Positions 14,470 through 23,601 of a stretch of 38,450 nt of DNA are shown here, piece by piece. This DNA comes from Clostridiales bacterium. GTDB lineage: Bacteria; Bacillota; Clostridia; Oscillospirales; CAG-272. A program made the translations under genes and the position numbers. Location of the stretch: NCBI GenBank assembly GCA_012519315.1, contig JAAYQM010000043.1, positions 1 through 38,450 of the forward strand. The letters are read 5' to 3'. The notes under the pieces were generated by a model that was not told the origin of the DNA, searched no databases, and worked only from the letters and a program-made list of their open reading frames with translations. How positions within the stretch are numbered: the stretch's first letter is position 1; every line of letters starts with the position of its first letter.

Positions 14470-16362
14470 CTATTCTATATGGCAATCAATCAGGTTGTCA
14501 ATGAGCGGTTGCCCGTCATTTGCGGTATAGTTTTTGAGCTTGCCCGAATAAAGGTCGTAGTAAACGTTTGAATAAAGGGGAAGCTCGGGCAGAAGCTGAT
14601 TCCACAGCAGGATAAAGTCGGTCCACAGCGAGAGATATTTGTTGTAATCTCCGGGGATTACATTATATACAAGGTCCATTGACAGCTTGTCAAGATCGGT
14701 ATTTTTGATGCGGACCGTGTTGTATCCGAGCTTTATGTAGTTTTCGTCAAGGGTATAAAAGTATGACGGATCATACAGGGGGGAGAAGTCTCCCGCCAGA
14801 TTAAAGACTCCGAATCTCGGTTTGCCGTAGACTTCGTCGATATCGGCGCGGCGGTAGAGCCGGTTAAGCAGCTCCTGCCATGTCAGGTTTGTTTCGTTTA
14901 TCTGCATACCGGCGGCTGCTATTTGCGGATTTTGACCGAATGCGGATCTTAGTAAGTCGGTTACCTCATTGTCGGCGCTTGAGCACCATTCGATAATCAG
15001 GGGCATAAGAATCCTGCCGTCCGACAGGGTAATATTATGAGGAAAGTCTGCCCCCTCCTCCTCGCTAATCTCTTTATAGCGTATTCCGGTGCTGTAGGGG
15101 GAGCCGTCAAAAGCAAGAACCCAGCCTCCTTCCTCAAGCAGAGCAACCGCTTTGTCGGGGTTGTTTTCATAGGTGTTCAGCTTCTCATCCAGAGTCTTTT
15201 TTGCATCTGCATACATTCTCATGGAAAGCCCGTAGGGCCCGTTTACAACGGTGCCGTGAGGACCGCAGACGGCATCCTTCAGCGCGTCCCGATCAATCAT
15301 ATAAGCGATAGCCTGCCGAACCTCGACAAACCGGGTGGGACCGAAATCGCAGATAAAGGTGAGCTTTCCGTAACCGTTGCGATTATATCCGATCGCACCA
15401 AATCCGCCTTCCTCCACAAGCTCAAGTGCCAGGGTCACGTCCTCCCCCGAAAGATTGCGAAGTAAATCTACCTCCCCTGTGGCAATAAGGTCAAATTGTT
15501 TTTCCTTTTCGATTTGTCTGTAAATGATCTGCTTGATTTTCGGTTTCTTTCCCTCAAAATTGCCCTTGTATATCTTGTTTGCATTTAGGATTGCCGTTTT
15601 TGTTTCGGGGTCGTAGGATGAAAGGGTAAAGGGACCGCAGGAGATGCGGTTTTCACTGGAATATCGCCCTTTTTCTATCGCGTCCTTGCAGTTTTCATAG
15701 GTGAATTCGTCGGTAAAATAAGCGCCCTTACCGTCATCCTTGACATTTATGCTTTCGGGCAGCCAACCGTGCATTGGCAGAGGCGTTATCTGCACCATTG
15801 CCTTATCCCAATAATAAGGGAGATAGTTTTTGCTTACGGTTAACGAAAATTTGTAGGTGTCCAGTAGCCGAACACCGGAAAATTCCTTGCTTTCTCCGCT
15901 GTGAAAGGCGGACCAGCCGACATAGTTTGATCCAAGGGTGCCGTCGCTTCCGGCTTTTTTGATAACGGGAGAGGAAAAGAGCAGGACTCTTGCAACATAA
16001 TCTCTTGCGGTGATGACGGTGCCGTCGTTATAACGTAGATCCTTTTGTAGGGAGAAGGTAAAGGTTTTGTTCCCCTCTTGGTCAACCGATTCCTTAATAT
16101 TTTTTACAACCCGGTTATCGTATGCAAGAGAATTGTCGTCATTCATAACCACAGTGGAATACCCGGAAATCAGGGAGGCGATATCCCGGTCGCCGCCCTC
16201 GTTTTTCCAATAATCCTCCCAGTCTCCGGTGACGGGAACGGTACTTCCGATGACAAGCGTTCCCCACGGCTCGGCGTCCTTTTTTGTGCAGGAAGATAGA
16301 AAAGATGCAAAAAACAGACTTGTAACAAGCAGCAGTGCAAGAGCTCTGAATCGTTTGTCCAT
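14470..16362 (-). CDS. Solitary ABC-type solute-binding lipoprotein, family 5 (OppA/DppA-like)
   Basis: About 630 aa. Signal peptide with lipobox SSC near residue 26 predicts anchoring on the outer membrane face. Family-5 features: LVIGSTVPVTGDW at the mature start, YDNRVVKNI then FTFSLQKDLRYNDGTVITARDYV (family W.DG.p.TA.D), TGEVDLLRNLSGED, RQAIAYMIDRDALKDAVCG, and LLEEGGW. It normally delivers peptides or other solutes to an ABC permease, but no permease or ATPase gene is adjacent. ATG at 16362 chosen since GGAG lies 6 nt upstream; the listed start adds two residues. It follows the nucleoside phosphorylase gene by 70 bp, suggesting co-transcription. Stop TAG. Confidence 0.9.
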   Translation of the reverse strand: MDKRFRALALLLVTSLFFASFLSSCTKKDAEPWGTLVIGSTVPVTGDWEDYWKNEGGDRDIASLISGYSTVVMNDDNSLAYDNRVVKNIKESVDQEGNKTFTFSLQKDLRYNDGTVITARDYVARVLLFSSPVIKKAGSDGTLGSNYVGWSAFHSGESKEFSGVRLLDTYKFSLTVSKNYLPYYWDKAMVQITPLPMHGWLPESINVKDDGKGAYFTDEFTYENCKDAIEKGRYSSENRISCGPFTLSSYDPETKTAILNANKIYKGNFEGKKPKIKQIIYRQIEKEKQFDLIATGEVDLLRNLSGEDVTLALELVEEGGFGAIGYNRNGYGKLTFICDFGPTRFVEVRQAIAYMIDRDALKDAVCGPHGTVVNGPYGLSMRMYADAKKTLDEKLNTYENNPDKAVALLEEGGWVLAFDGSPYSTGIRYKEISEEEGADFPHNITLSDGRILMPLIIEWCSSADNEVTDLLRSAFGQNPQIAAAGMQINETNLTWQELLNRLYRRADIDEVYGKPRFGVFNLAGDFSPLYDPSYFYTLDENYIKLGYNTVRIKNTDLDKLSMDLVYNVIPGDYNKYLSLWTDFILLWNQLLPELPLYSNVYYDLYSGKLKNYTANDGQPLIDNLIDCHIE

Positions 16363-16432
16363 AATCATCTCCGGGGCAGCCGCATTTTGTGGCAGGCTGC
16401 TTACTTTTATATCGTTGTAGGTAGAGGGATAT

Positions 16433-17731
16433 TTACAGCCTATCTATTATGAGCGTTTTTTGCGGGGGTGGCGTTTCGCTTATGGTAACGGCAGACTGCA
16501 GCATTTTTTCCGCGGCATCCAGTTTGTCCTGAGAGCCGGCATATAGGGTGGCGTAAGGCTCACCTTTCTTCAGACTCTCTCCATAGGTTTTGTGCAGTCT
16601 TATGCCGGCGCCGAAATCAATGCTATCCGATTTGCTGCTTCGACCGGCTCCGGTCAGGAGGGAAGCAAGACCGCATTTTTCGGTATCAATACGGCTGATA
16701 TAGCCCTCCTTTAGGGCTGTAATCTCGCGTGTATGAGGTGACAACCTGAACTTTGAGGTATCTTTGATAAATGAGAGGTCTCCTCCGTGGGCCTTTACCA
16801 TATCCAGAAAGCGGTCATACGCACTCCCGTCCTCAAGAGCGCGTCGCGCGGCGGCAAGGCTGTCCTCCTCCGAAAGGTTCAGGGACTGTTCCAGAATCCC
16901 GGCGGAAAGGGCAAGACAAATCTCCACAAGATCGGATCGCCCGTTGCCCTTCAGCACATCCACCGCCTCGATTACCTCAAGCGCATTGCCGATGCAACGT
17001 CCGAGCGGAACGTCCATATCGGTGATAAGCGCCGCCATTTTCCGCCCGGCACGGCGACCGATGGCTATCATTGCTTTTGCCAGTTCGCGCGCGGCATCGG
17101 TTGTTTTCATGAAGGCGCCGCTGCCGGTCTTTACGTCCAGCATGATGCACTCGGCACCGGCGGCAAGCTTTTTGCTCATGATGCTGGAGGCGATAAGGGG
17201 TATGCTGTCCACCGTTGCGGTAACGTCACGCTGGGCGTATAATAGCTTGTCGGCAGGCGCAAGGTCCCCCGACTGCCCGATAATGCTCAGCCCGATTTTG
17301 TTGACAATATCAACAAAATCCTGTGGATCGACAGTTGTTTTGTAGCCGGGGATCGATTCCAGCTTATCAATAGTGCCCCCGGTGTGCCCAAGACCTCGTC
17401 CCGACATTTTCGCCATTCTGACGCCGCAGGCAGCGCAGATTGGTGCAATAATAAGGGAGGTTTTGTCGCCGACACCGCCGGTAGAGTGCTTATCTGCTGT
17501 GATCCCCTTTATTTTAGACAGATCGACTCGATCGCCCGAATCGGTCATCATCATGGTAAGGTCGAAGGTCTCCCTTTCCTCCATTCCGTTAAAATAGATA
17601 GCCATCATCAGGGCGGAGGCCTGATAATCGGGAATGCTGCCATCGGTAAAGCCCCTTACAAAAAAGGCTATTTCCTCGCTGCTGAGGGTGAGCCCGTCCC
17701 GTTTATTCTTGATAATGTCGTACATTCTCAT
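16433..17731 (-). CDS. pdp: Pyrimidine-nucleoside phosphorylase / thymidine phosphorylase
   Basis: Cytosolic enzyme splitting thymidine, uridine and deoxyuridine with phosphate to free base and (deoxy)ribose-1-phosphate. 432 aa, normal for the family. Seen: the helical N-terminal domain (MYDIIKNKRDG...), the phosphate-binding DKHSTGGVGDKTSL near 80-94, MSGRGLGHTGGTIDKLE near 115-130 (family signature), SSIMSKKLAAG, and DVKTGSGAFMK. Pyrimidine-specific versus thymidine-only cannot be told here; Bacillota usually have the pyrimidine type (Pdp). AGGAG lies 7 nt before the ATG. First gene of a probable pair with the solute-binding protein. Stop TAA. Confidence 0.95.
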   Translation of the reverse strand: MRMYDIIKNKRDGLTLSSEEIAFFVRGFTDGSIPDYQASALMMAIYFNGMEERETFDLTMMMTDSGDRVDLSKIKGITADKHSTGGVGDKTSLIIAPICAACGVRMAKMSGRGLGHTGGTIDKLESIPGYKTTVDPQDFVDIVNKIGLSIIGQSGDLAPADKLLYAQRDVTATVDSIPLIASSIMSKKLAAGAECIMLDVKTGSGAFMKTTDAARELAKAMIAIGRRAGRKMAALITDMDVPLGRCIGNALEVIEAVDVLKGNGRSDLVEICLALSAGILEQSLNLSEEDSLAAARRALEDGSAYDRFLDMVKAHGGDLSFIKDTSKFRLSPHTREITALKEGYISRIDTEKCGLASLLTGAGRSSKSDSIDFGAGIRLHKTYGESLKKGEPYATLYAGSQDKLDAAEKMLQSAVTISETPPPQKTLIIDRL

Positions 17732-17904
17732 CTGAAAACTCCTGTTACCCGGATTGTTTTACGGCAGGATGGGGCAGAGTAGCCGAGAAGCTTTTTTTGC
17801 AGGCTTATCCTGTCCGGTAAAAGAATCCTTATAATATTTTTATGCTTCCCAAAACGCAGTTATTATTCTTATGCAAAAATTGCAAAAATAATGATACGGC
17901 AGGG

Positions 17905-17934
17905 ATGACATGAGGGTCTTGTCTATATTATAAT
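17905..17934 (+). promoter_or_regulatory. Predicted promoter of the radical SAM gene
   Basis: ATGACA is 18 bp from a perfect TATAAT. The implied leader is about 65 nt and ends in AAGGCAGG before the ATG. Confidence 0.55.
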
Positions 17935-18006
17935 ATTAAACAGATAATCCTTCAAGCATATTTTGGCATATATTTCTATATTATCAAAAAATTAAGGCAG
18001 GTTAAA

Positions 18007-19698
18007 ATGAAGCAAACCTTTAATGTAGTTATCAGCGCCCTCAATTCGCAATATATTCATTCCTCCCTTTCACCATGGTATCTGCTTGCTGGCATTCGCG
18101 CCTATTGCGGCGATAAAATCAATGCTGTTGTGGAGGAGGGAACGGTAAACGAGCCATATGAGACGGTTGCGGCACGTATTGTATCCCACAGACCGGCGGT
18201 TGTCGGACTTAGCTGCTATATATGGAATATCAGCAGTATTTTTCGCATAATTCCCCTTATCAAGAGAGAATTGCCGGAGGCGGTTATCGTTCTCGGAGGG
18301 CCTGAGGTTTCCTATCGAGCCGCCTCTGTTTTAGAGGAAAACCCCTTTGTGGACTATATTATCTCCGGAGAGGGGGAGGCTCCCTTTGCAATGCTTATTA
18401 ATGCATTGTATAAGGGGGATGATGTTACAGACCTGCCGGGTCTTTGCTGCCGCAGGGAGGACGGCATATTTACATCCGAGCCTTACACCTCAAGGGAGGA
18501 TCCTCCCCGACCCTATTCAGAGGAATATTTCAATAAGCTTGAAGGTCGCATTGCCTATCTTGAAACGAGCAGGGGCTGTCCTTACCGCTGTGCATTTTGC
18601 CTGTCGGCAAGATGCGGTGGCGTGCATTTTTTTGATATCGAACGGGCAAAAAAGGAGATGATTCTTTTATCAAAAAGCGGGGCACAGACGATAAAGCTGA
18701 TGGATCGCACTTTTAATGCTAACCGCCAAAGGGCATATGAGATATTTGAATTTATTTTGAGCGAATACGGGCGGGAGATTCCATATGGGGTATGCTTCCA
18801 CTTTGAGATTGCCGGGGATCTGCTTGATGAGAGGACGGTTGCCCTTCTTGCAACGGCTCCCCCGGGGGCTATCCAGTTTGAGATAGGAGTTCAGAGCTTC
18901 AACCCGAAAACGCTGCAAAGCATCAACCGCATAACCGATATCCAAAAGCTCAAGGAAAACATCCGGCGCATTCTTGAGGCGGGCAACATACACCTGCATA
19001 TAGACCTTATTGCCGGGCTGCCTTATGAGGATAAGGAAAGCTTTATAAAAAGCTTTCACGCTGCCTATTATCTGAAGCCCCATATGCTGCAGCTTGGGTT
19101 TTTGAAGCTGCTTTACGGCGCGCCTATGCGTGAATATCCCGAAAAATTCCCCTGTGAGTATTCGGATATCCCGCCCTATGAGGTGCGGCAAACGCCTTGG
19201 CTTGCGAGGGAGGAGCTTGAGGAATTGCATATCGTTGAGCAGAGCCTTGATCGAATGTATAACAGCGGACGATTTCTCCGCACACTCAAATATCTTACAG
19301 AGGAATGTCGATTCACTCCTTATCGGCTTTTTTATGAGCTTGGCTCATATGTAAGAGAAAAGGGAAGTGGCACCCATTCTCTTGACGCATACACTACCCT
19401 TATTTTTTCCTATTTTTCCTCCTGTGAGGGGGTTGACCCTTCTCGCCTGCGTGACTGCATGGTCTGTGATCGGTTGGCTACCAATTCCTCAGGGATTCTG
19501 CCCCCCGTTTTGAGAAGGGCAGACCCTCTGCACAGAAAGATTAAACGGGAGCTTGAAGATCGGCATCCCCGCCCTCCCCGCCTGAAACGGGGAATGGCCC
19601 TTTTGTATTCGGAGCCTTGTGCGGTTTATGCGGACTATGATCACCCCGATCCCGTTACAGGCGAATATAAGCTCCAAAAATTTTACTATGATAAATAA
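18007..19698 (+). CDS. Cobalamin-binding-domain radical SAM protein with DUF4080
   Basis: 563 aa. Residues 1-140 form a B12-binding-like Rossmann domain (VGLSCYIWNIS, VLGGPEVSYRA, GEGEAPF). The usual DxHxxG His motif is absent; an NSQYIHSSL segment is at the N-terminus as in DUF4080 members. The radical SAM cluster motif CPYRCAFC is at Cys191/195/198, followed by LMDRTFNANR and FEIGVQSFNP. The last about 170 residues match the DUF4080 extension, with LGFLKLLYGAPM. Family members are common in Clostridia; the reaction is not established. Transcribed alone. Stop TAA. Confidence 0.92.
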   Translation: MKQTFNVVISALNSQYIHSSLSPWYLLAGIRAYCGDKINAVVEEGTVNEPYETVAARIVSHRPAVVGLSCYIWNISSIFRIIPLIKRELPEAVIVLGGPEVSYRAASVLEENPFVDYIISGEGEAPFAMLINALYKGDDVTDLPGLCCRREDGIFTSEPYTSREDPPRPYSEEYFNKLEGRIAYLETSRGCPYRCAFCLSARCGGVHFFDIERAKKEMILLSKSGAQTIKLMDRTFNANRQRAYEIFEFILSEYGREIPYGVCFHFEIAGDLLDERTVALLATAPPGAIQFEIGVQSFNPKTLQSINRITDIQKLKENIRRILEAGNIHLHIDLIAGLPYEDKESFIKSFHAAYYLKPHMLQLGFLKLLYGAPMREYPEKFPCEYSDIPPYEVRQTPWLAREELEELHIVEQSLDRMYNSGRFLRTLKYLTEECRFTPYRLFYELGSYVREKGSGTHSLDAYTTLIFSYFSSCEGVDPSRLRDCMVCDRLATNSSGILPPVLRRADPLHRKIKRELEDRHPRPPRLKRGMALLYSEPCAVYADYDHPDPVTGEYKLQKFYYDK

Positions 19699-19703
19699 AA
19701 ACG

Positions 19704-19732
19704 CGGCAGGTCTCCAAAGCGGAGGCCTGCCG
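19704..19732. terminator. Bidirectional terminator between the radical SAM gene and the antiporter gene
   Basis: CGGCAGGTCTCC pairs with GGAGGCCTGCCG around a five-base loop, with one G-T wobble, followed by TTATTTTT on the plus strand and AAAA upstream for the minus strand. It serves both converging transcripts. Confidence 0.9.
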
Positions 19733-19744
19733 TTATTTTTGAGC

Positions 19745-21346
19745 TTAGCCTGAATTTTCCGACTTGTGCTCCGAGTTAAGCAGAATAACCTTATCATCCT
19801 CTAAAAGCAGAGTGTTGCCGGTGGGAACAATGAAATCGCTGCCCTCACGCTGAACCATCACAATCAGGCGGTCGTGAGGGAGATCCAGCTCCTTTACCTG
19901 CTTGTTTGCCCACGGATGACCTTTTGGAATGGTGAATTCAATAAGATCATGCCCGATTTCATCAAAATATACTTCTCCCCCAAGGACAATTCGGTCATTT
20001 TCTTCTATCGTTATATGTCCTCTGGGAACAACCGTTTTGCCGTTGCGAACAATTTTAGCAACGATAAAGTCAAAGGTGAGGTTAAGGTCCTTTACCTTAG
20101 TGCCTATTAAATTGCTGTTTGGGTGGATTTTAGTCTCTAAGAATCCGATTTCGGCTTTGTTTTGGTAGTAGTTGAAGGTCTTAAGAACGGTATCACTCGG
20201 ATCAAGCATATCCCATTTTTTTGATGCAGGGGGCATTAGGGAGCCTTGAATCAGGGAGGAAAAGACACAGATGCCAAACACAATATGGTAAATGTCTATC
20301 GAAAATTCGGTACCCCCGCTTATAGCTAGAATTGCGAAGGCAATAGCGGCAGCGCCGCGGATGCCCGCAAGGGAAATAATGTTAAGCTGGTTGATCTTGA
20401 GGCGAAAGGGCAGCATGAGACCGTAGACGGTTGCCGGTCGTGCGATAACAGCCATAAAAACGGTGATAACAAAGGCTATCGGCATGGCATGAAGGAATTT
20501 TGTAAAGTCGGATAGCAGACCTAGGATAAAGAACAGACCGATCTGTATAATCTGAGTAAAGCCGTCAAAGAAAAATACAATATCACGCTTGCCTCTGAAT
20601 TCTGTATTGCCGAGATAGATACCCAGAATATAGAGGGCAAGATAACCGTTGCCGCCGATAAGGTCTGTCGCGGAATAGGTGATAAGCATGGTAGAAACCA
20701 TAAAGACCGCATAAAGCCCGTCTGCCTCAATCGGAAGCCATTTGATGACCTTTCTGATGATATACGCAAGGACAAAGCCCATAGCAATTCCAAAGGCTAT
20801 CTGGAATAAAATCATAACCGGAGCAGATACATCGGAGCCGGTGATTAAGGCTAGAAAGACCATAGTCATTGTATATGCGGTGGGGTCGTTTGACCCGCTT
20901 TCAAGCTCAAGCAGCGGCGCTGTGTTGTACTTTAAGTTTAGGTTCTTTGAGCGCAGGATATTTGAGACGCTGGCATAGTCGGTGGAGCCGACAATGGAAC
21001 CGATAAGCATGCCTTCCAGCATTTTAAACCCTAAAACATAATGTAGAAACAGACCGGTAATTAGTGCGGTGGCGACAACGCCAAAGGAGCTGAGGATAAT
21101 AGCCTCTTTTGCAACCGGCTTTGCCATGTTCCAGTTGGTGCCAAAGCCGCCGTAGAACATGATGACCATGAGGGCAAAGGTAGAAAAGTTATATGAAAAC
21201 TCGTAATCCTCGAATTTTATACCTACCGCACCGAATACAATCCCAAGCACAATGAACAGCAGAAGTGCAGGTATCCCGCGCTTGTTGGAAAAATGGATGG
21301 CAAAAAGTGCGAGGATAAAGATAATACCTATCATAAAATACTGCAT
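19745..21346 (-). CDS. Potassium/proton antiporter, CPA1 family (NhaP2/CvrA type)
   Basis: About 533 aa. Around 12 hydrophobic segments form a Na+/H+ exchanger domain: RGIPALLLFIVLGIVFG at the start, FGTNWNMAKP, GSIVGSTDYASVSNIL (family ST-D motif with ion-binding Asp), LESGSNDPTAYTMT (SND motif), and RGAAAIAFAILA. Residues 395-530 hold RCK_C/TrkA_C-like modules (IHPNSNLIGTKV; GHPWANKQVKELDLP), typical of NhaP2. Likely role is K+ efflux and pH control. The listed 21388 start is replaced by the ATG at 21346, with AAGGAG 6 nt upstream. Last gene of the DUF2975-XRE-oxidoreductase group. Stop TAA. Confidence 0.93.
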   Translation of the reverse strand: MQYFMIGIIFILALFAIHFSNKRGIPALLLFIVLGIVFGAVGIKFEDYEFSYNFSTFALMVIMFYGGFGTNWNMAKPVAKEAIILSSFGVVATALITGLFLHYVLGFKMLEGMLIGSIVGSTDYASVSNILRSKNLNLKYNTAPLLELESGSNDPTAYTMTMVFLALITGSDVSAPVMILFQIAFGIAMGFVLAYIIRKVIKWLPIEADGLYAVFMVSTMLITYSATDLIGGNGYLALYILGIYLGNTEFRGKRDIVFFFDGFTQIIQIGLFFILGLLSDFTKFLHAMPIAFVITVFMAVIARPATVYGLMLPFRLKINQLNIISLAGIRGAAAIAFAILAISGGTEFSIDIYHIVFGICVFSSLIQGSLMPPASKKWDMLDPSDTVLKTFNYYQNKAEIGFLETKIHPNSNLIGTKVKDLNLTFDFIVAKIVRNGKTVVPRGHITIEENDRIVLGGEVYFDEIGHDLIEFTIPKGHPWANKQVKELDLPHDRLIVMVQREGSDFIVPTGNTLLLEDDKVILLNSEHKSENSG

Positions 21347-21420
21347 GGAATGCTCCTTATCTATCGGGTTAATAACAGATTTTGACACAAACAGGTCATG
21401 TCAAATACATCAAACTTTTG

Positions 21421-22482
21421 TTATCTAATGGAATTCAGACCGGACATCATGGCAAACTGTCGGATTAACGGGTGATACATAGCCGGGCATTTTAGATTCT
21501 TTAACAGCAGATTTAGCCGTATCTCATTCATCATATGCTTATATCGGTCAAAATAGCCCTCAAGTCCGCTGTCAATGCTCTCCGCCAAGCATAGGGAGCT
21601 TTTTAATGCGTAGCTTATCCCTTCCGCCGAGCTTGGACTGATAGCTCCCGCTGCTTCCCCGATAAGGGTTGCGCCCTCAACCCCGCGGAAAAACTGTGAG
21701 AGCTTCTTAGGTCTGTAAATATATGCTCCCTCTCTTTTTACTTTGTTATCAAAATTAAAGCCGAGCGGTGCAAGCTTTTCTTTCAGTATCCGATACTTTT
21801 TTTCGGTATTATCCCTGGGCTTGAGAGCGGAGCCGAGCAACAGATAATTGTCCTTCGGTATTAGCCAGGAATAGAAATCGCTGATTTTTTCGTCAAAAAT
21901 CGCTGTAAAATAGGGCATAGGGGAGGGGCATTCAAACCACTCCTGAATGGCGATGTATTTTTTCGGAGTTTCTCTATCCGTGCCGATAAGCCTCCTCAAA
22001 TTTGAGGAGGCGCCGTCCGCGCCGATGATAATTCTGGTCTTTGCGGTTTTTTCCTCCCGGTTGTAATTATATTTTACTTCATATCCTCCCGATATACCGG
22101 TAAAGCTTTTGAAAAAGGCGGGAAATTGCTTATCGACGCTGCTTGAAATCAGGGAAACCATCCATCTGTCAAACTTTTCTCTATCCATATTGTAATAGAA
22201 TCTCTGATAGAGCCGTTCAAGATTGTTTGTCAGGTCGATTGTTCGGACAGCGAAAAGCTGAGGATCAACCAAAATGTCCTTTGGTATGCCCAGTCCCAGC
22301 TTTGCTATCATTTTCTGCGCATCGGGAGCTAACAGCCCTCCGCAACACTTATGTACAAGGGGAGGGGAATTGATATTGTTAAGATCACGCTTGTCCAGTA
22401 ATAAAACCTTATATTTATCTCCGATAAGTCGCGCGAGATTGGCACCGGCAGGTCCTGCCCCGATTATAATTATATCATACAT
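21421..22482 (-). CDS. NAD(P)/FAD-dependent oxidoreductase, geranylgeranyl reductase-like
   Basis: About 353 aa starting MYDIIIIGAGPAGANLA, a FAD dinucleotide-binding motif. A KCCGGLLAPDAQKMI segment near 48-62 and the second FAD motif GATLIGEAAGAISPSSAEGISYAL near 270-290 place it in the geranylgeranyl-reductase/lycopene-cyclase-like flavoprotein family. IIGADGASSNLRR near 150 is the third conserved stretch. Substrate is unknown; reduction of an isoprenoid is the family precedent. The listed start is a TTG six codons upstream; the ATG is more plausible although the ribosome binding site is poor. 66 bp after the XRE regulator. Stop TAA. Confidence 0.87.
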   Translation of the reverse strand: MYDIIIIGAGPAGANLARLIGDKYKVLLLDKRDLNNINSPPLVHKCCGGLLAPDAQKMIAKLGLGIPKDILVDPQLFAVRTIDLTNNLERLYQRFYYNMDREKFDRWMVSLISSSVDKQFPAFFKSFTGISGGYEVKYNYNREEKTAKTRIIIGADGASSNLRRLIGTDRETPKKYIAIQEWFECPSPMPYFTAIFDEKISDFYSWLIPKDNYLLLGSALKPRDNTEKKYRILKEKLAPLGFNFDNKVKREGAYIYRPKKLSQFFRGVEGATLIGEAAGAISPSSAEGISYALKSSLCLAESIDSGLEGYFDRYKHMMNEIRLNLLLKNLKCPAMYHPLIRQFAMMSGLNSIR

Positions 22483-22548
22483 GAATGAAATTGCCCCCAA
22501 ATTTTGACTTTTTGTATCGACATGGCTTAATTGAAGGTTTTACAGGTT

Positions 22549-22755
22549 TTAATCGCTTTTATATTCCAGAATATCACCCGGCTGGCAGTCTAGTGCTTTG
22601 CATATAGCCTCCAGAGTTGAAAATCGGATAGCCTTTGCTTTGCCGTTTTTCAGTATAGAAATATTTGTCATTGTTATTCCGATCCTCTCCGAAAGCTCGG
22701 TGACGCTCATCTTTCTCTTAGCCAGCAGGACATCGATATTAACTATAATAGCCAT
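22549..22755 (-). CDS. XRE/Cro-type helix-turn-helix regulator, paired with DUF2975
   Basis: 68-aa protein made of one HTH domain: VNIDVLLAKRKMSVTELSERIGITMTNISILKNGKAKAIRFSTLEAICKALDCQPGD pattern, as in YozG-type regulators. DNA-binding helix is ITMTNISILKNGK. It starts 12 bp after the DUF2975 gene; this pair is recurrent in Bacillota. Target genes probably include its own operon (inference). Stop TAA. Confidence 0.93.
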   Translation of the reverse strand: MAIIVNIDVLLAKRKMSVTELSERIGITMTNISILKNGKAKAIRFSTLEAICKALDCQPGDILEYKSD

Positions 22756-22767
22756 AACAAATTCACC

Positions 22768-23247
22768 TCAGATCGTTAAATCGTTTTCCGATTTTAAAAC
22801 AATGACATTCTGCAAAAGCCTGTTAAGAACAGAGGCAAACACCGAAATTACAAATGCGACGCCGGCAATCGCCGCTCCGACAAGCAAAAGACCGGGCGCA
22901 TCCTCCTTTTTTGCTACTATATAGAAAAAAGGGAGACCCCCCAGAGCGCAGATAAAGAATTCTATAAGGGCGGCGCGGGTAATAATCTTAAGTGCCTTTA
23001 CCGACAATTCTGAAAAGGCCCGGTCTGTATCGATATATCCCAGCAGCTTATAGGACTGATACAGCGCAATGAAGCATGGTATTGCTGCCGAACATATGCC
23101 GATAAACAAAATGTAAGATATAAGATAATATTCGGAGGATGGATTTGTTTTTATCGCTTGCCATGCCGTACCGCCGCAAATAGCAATAACTATTGCCCCC
23201 GCAATAAAGATAACCAAGCGCAATATCTTTGTTGAATAACCTTTCAT
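22768..23247 (-). CDS. DUF2975 membrane protein
   Basis: 159 aa with four hydrophobic segments (near 10-30, 42-63, 91-111, 120-142) and the DUF2975 feature LGYIDTDRAFSELSVKALKII between the second and third. Family function is unknown; the members are nearly always next to a small XRE regulator, as here. GAGGG precedes the ATG. First gene of a four-gene minus-strand group. Stop TGA. Confidence 0.9.
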   Translation of the reverse strand: MKGYSTKILRLVIFIAGAIVIAICGGTAWQAIKTNPSSEYYLISYILFIGICSAAIPCFIALYQSYKLLGYIDTDRAFSELSVKALKIITRAALIEFFICALGGLPFFYIVAKKEDAPGLLLVGAAIAGVAFVISVFASVLNRLLQNVIVLKSENDLTI

Positions 23248-23289
23248 TAGAAGCCCTCTATCGTTATATGATTTATCAATATGTTTATG

Positions 23290-23318
23290 ATTATAGCAAA
23301 AAATTTATCCTTTTTCAA
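23290..23318 (-). promoter_or_regulatory. Consensus promoter of the DUF2975-XRE group
   Basis: On the minus strand TTGAAA is 17 bp from a perfect TATAAT, about 45 bp upstream of the DUF2975 start. Confidence 0.85.
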
Positions 23319-23526
23319 TATATTTTTATCATTTTTCGATAAGAGCTTTAAATCAGAAATATTATTCGGATAAAGGGGATTTCAGCCGGCAAATATATTA
23401 TAAAGGGGGCGGATACGATGATGCGGGAAGCCGTCGGCGGAACATAAGAGGGACAGGGTTTTTGCCGGATATCAATGATATAGCGTTTTTATGCTTTTGC
23501 TTTGATGGCAGAAGGATTTACACGGC
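23319..23526. other. Non-coding gap, nothing recognised
   Basis: This is the rest of a 354-bp space between the DUF2975 and glycyl-tRNA synthetase genes. I see only a nine-codon frame at 23418 (MMREAVGGT) with a GGGGGCGG upstream, too short to support. No RNA motif recognised. Confidence 0.5.
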
Positions 23527-23575
23527 AAAAAAACGCCTCCTATGATAGTTGATTCTATTCTACCATAAGAGGGCG
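23527..23575 (-). terminator. Terminator of the glycyl-tRNA synthetase gene
   Basis: On the minus strand GCCCTCTTATGGTAG pairs imperfectly with CTATCATAGGAGGC, and the stem is followed by a run of T. It lies just downstream of the stop codon. Confidence 0.8.
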
Positions 23576-23601
23576 GTTTTTATTGTCCGTTTTTATGGAC
23601 C

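Noticed and set aside
23418-23447. Nine-codon plus-strand frame with a purine-rich leader
   Set aside because: Too short, with no promoter or conserved context to support a leader peptide.
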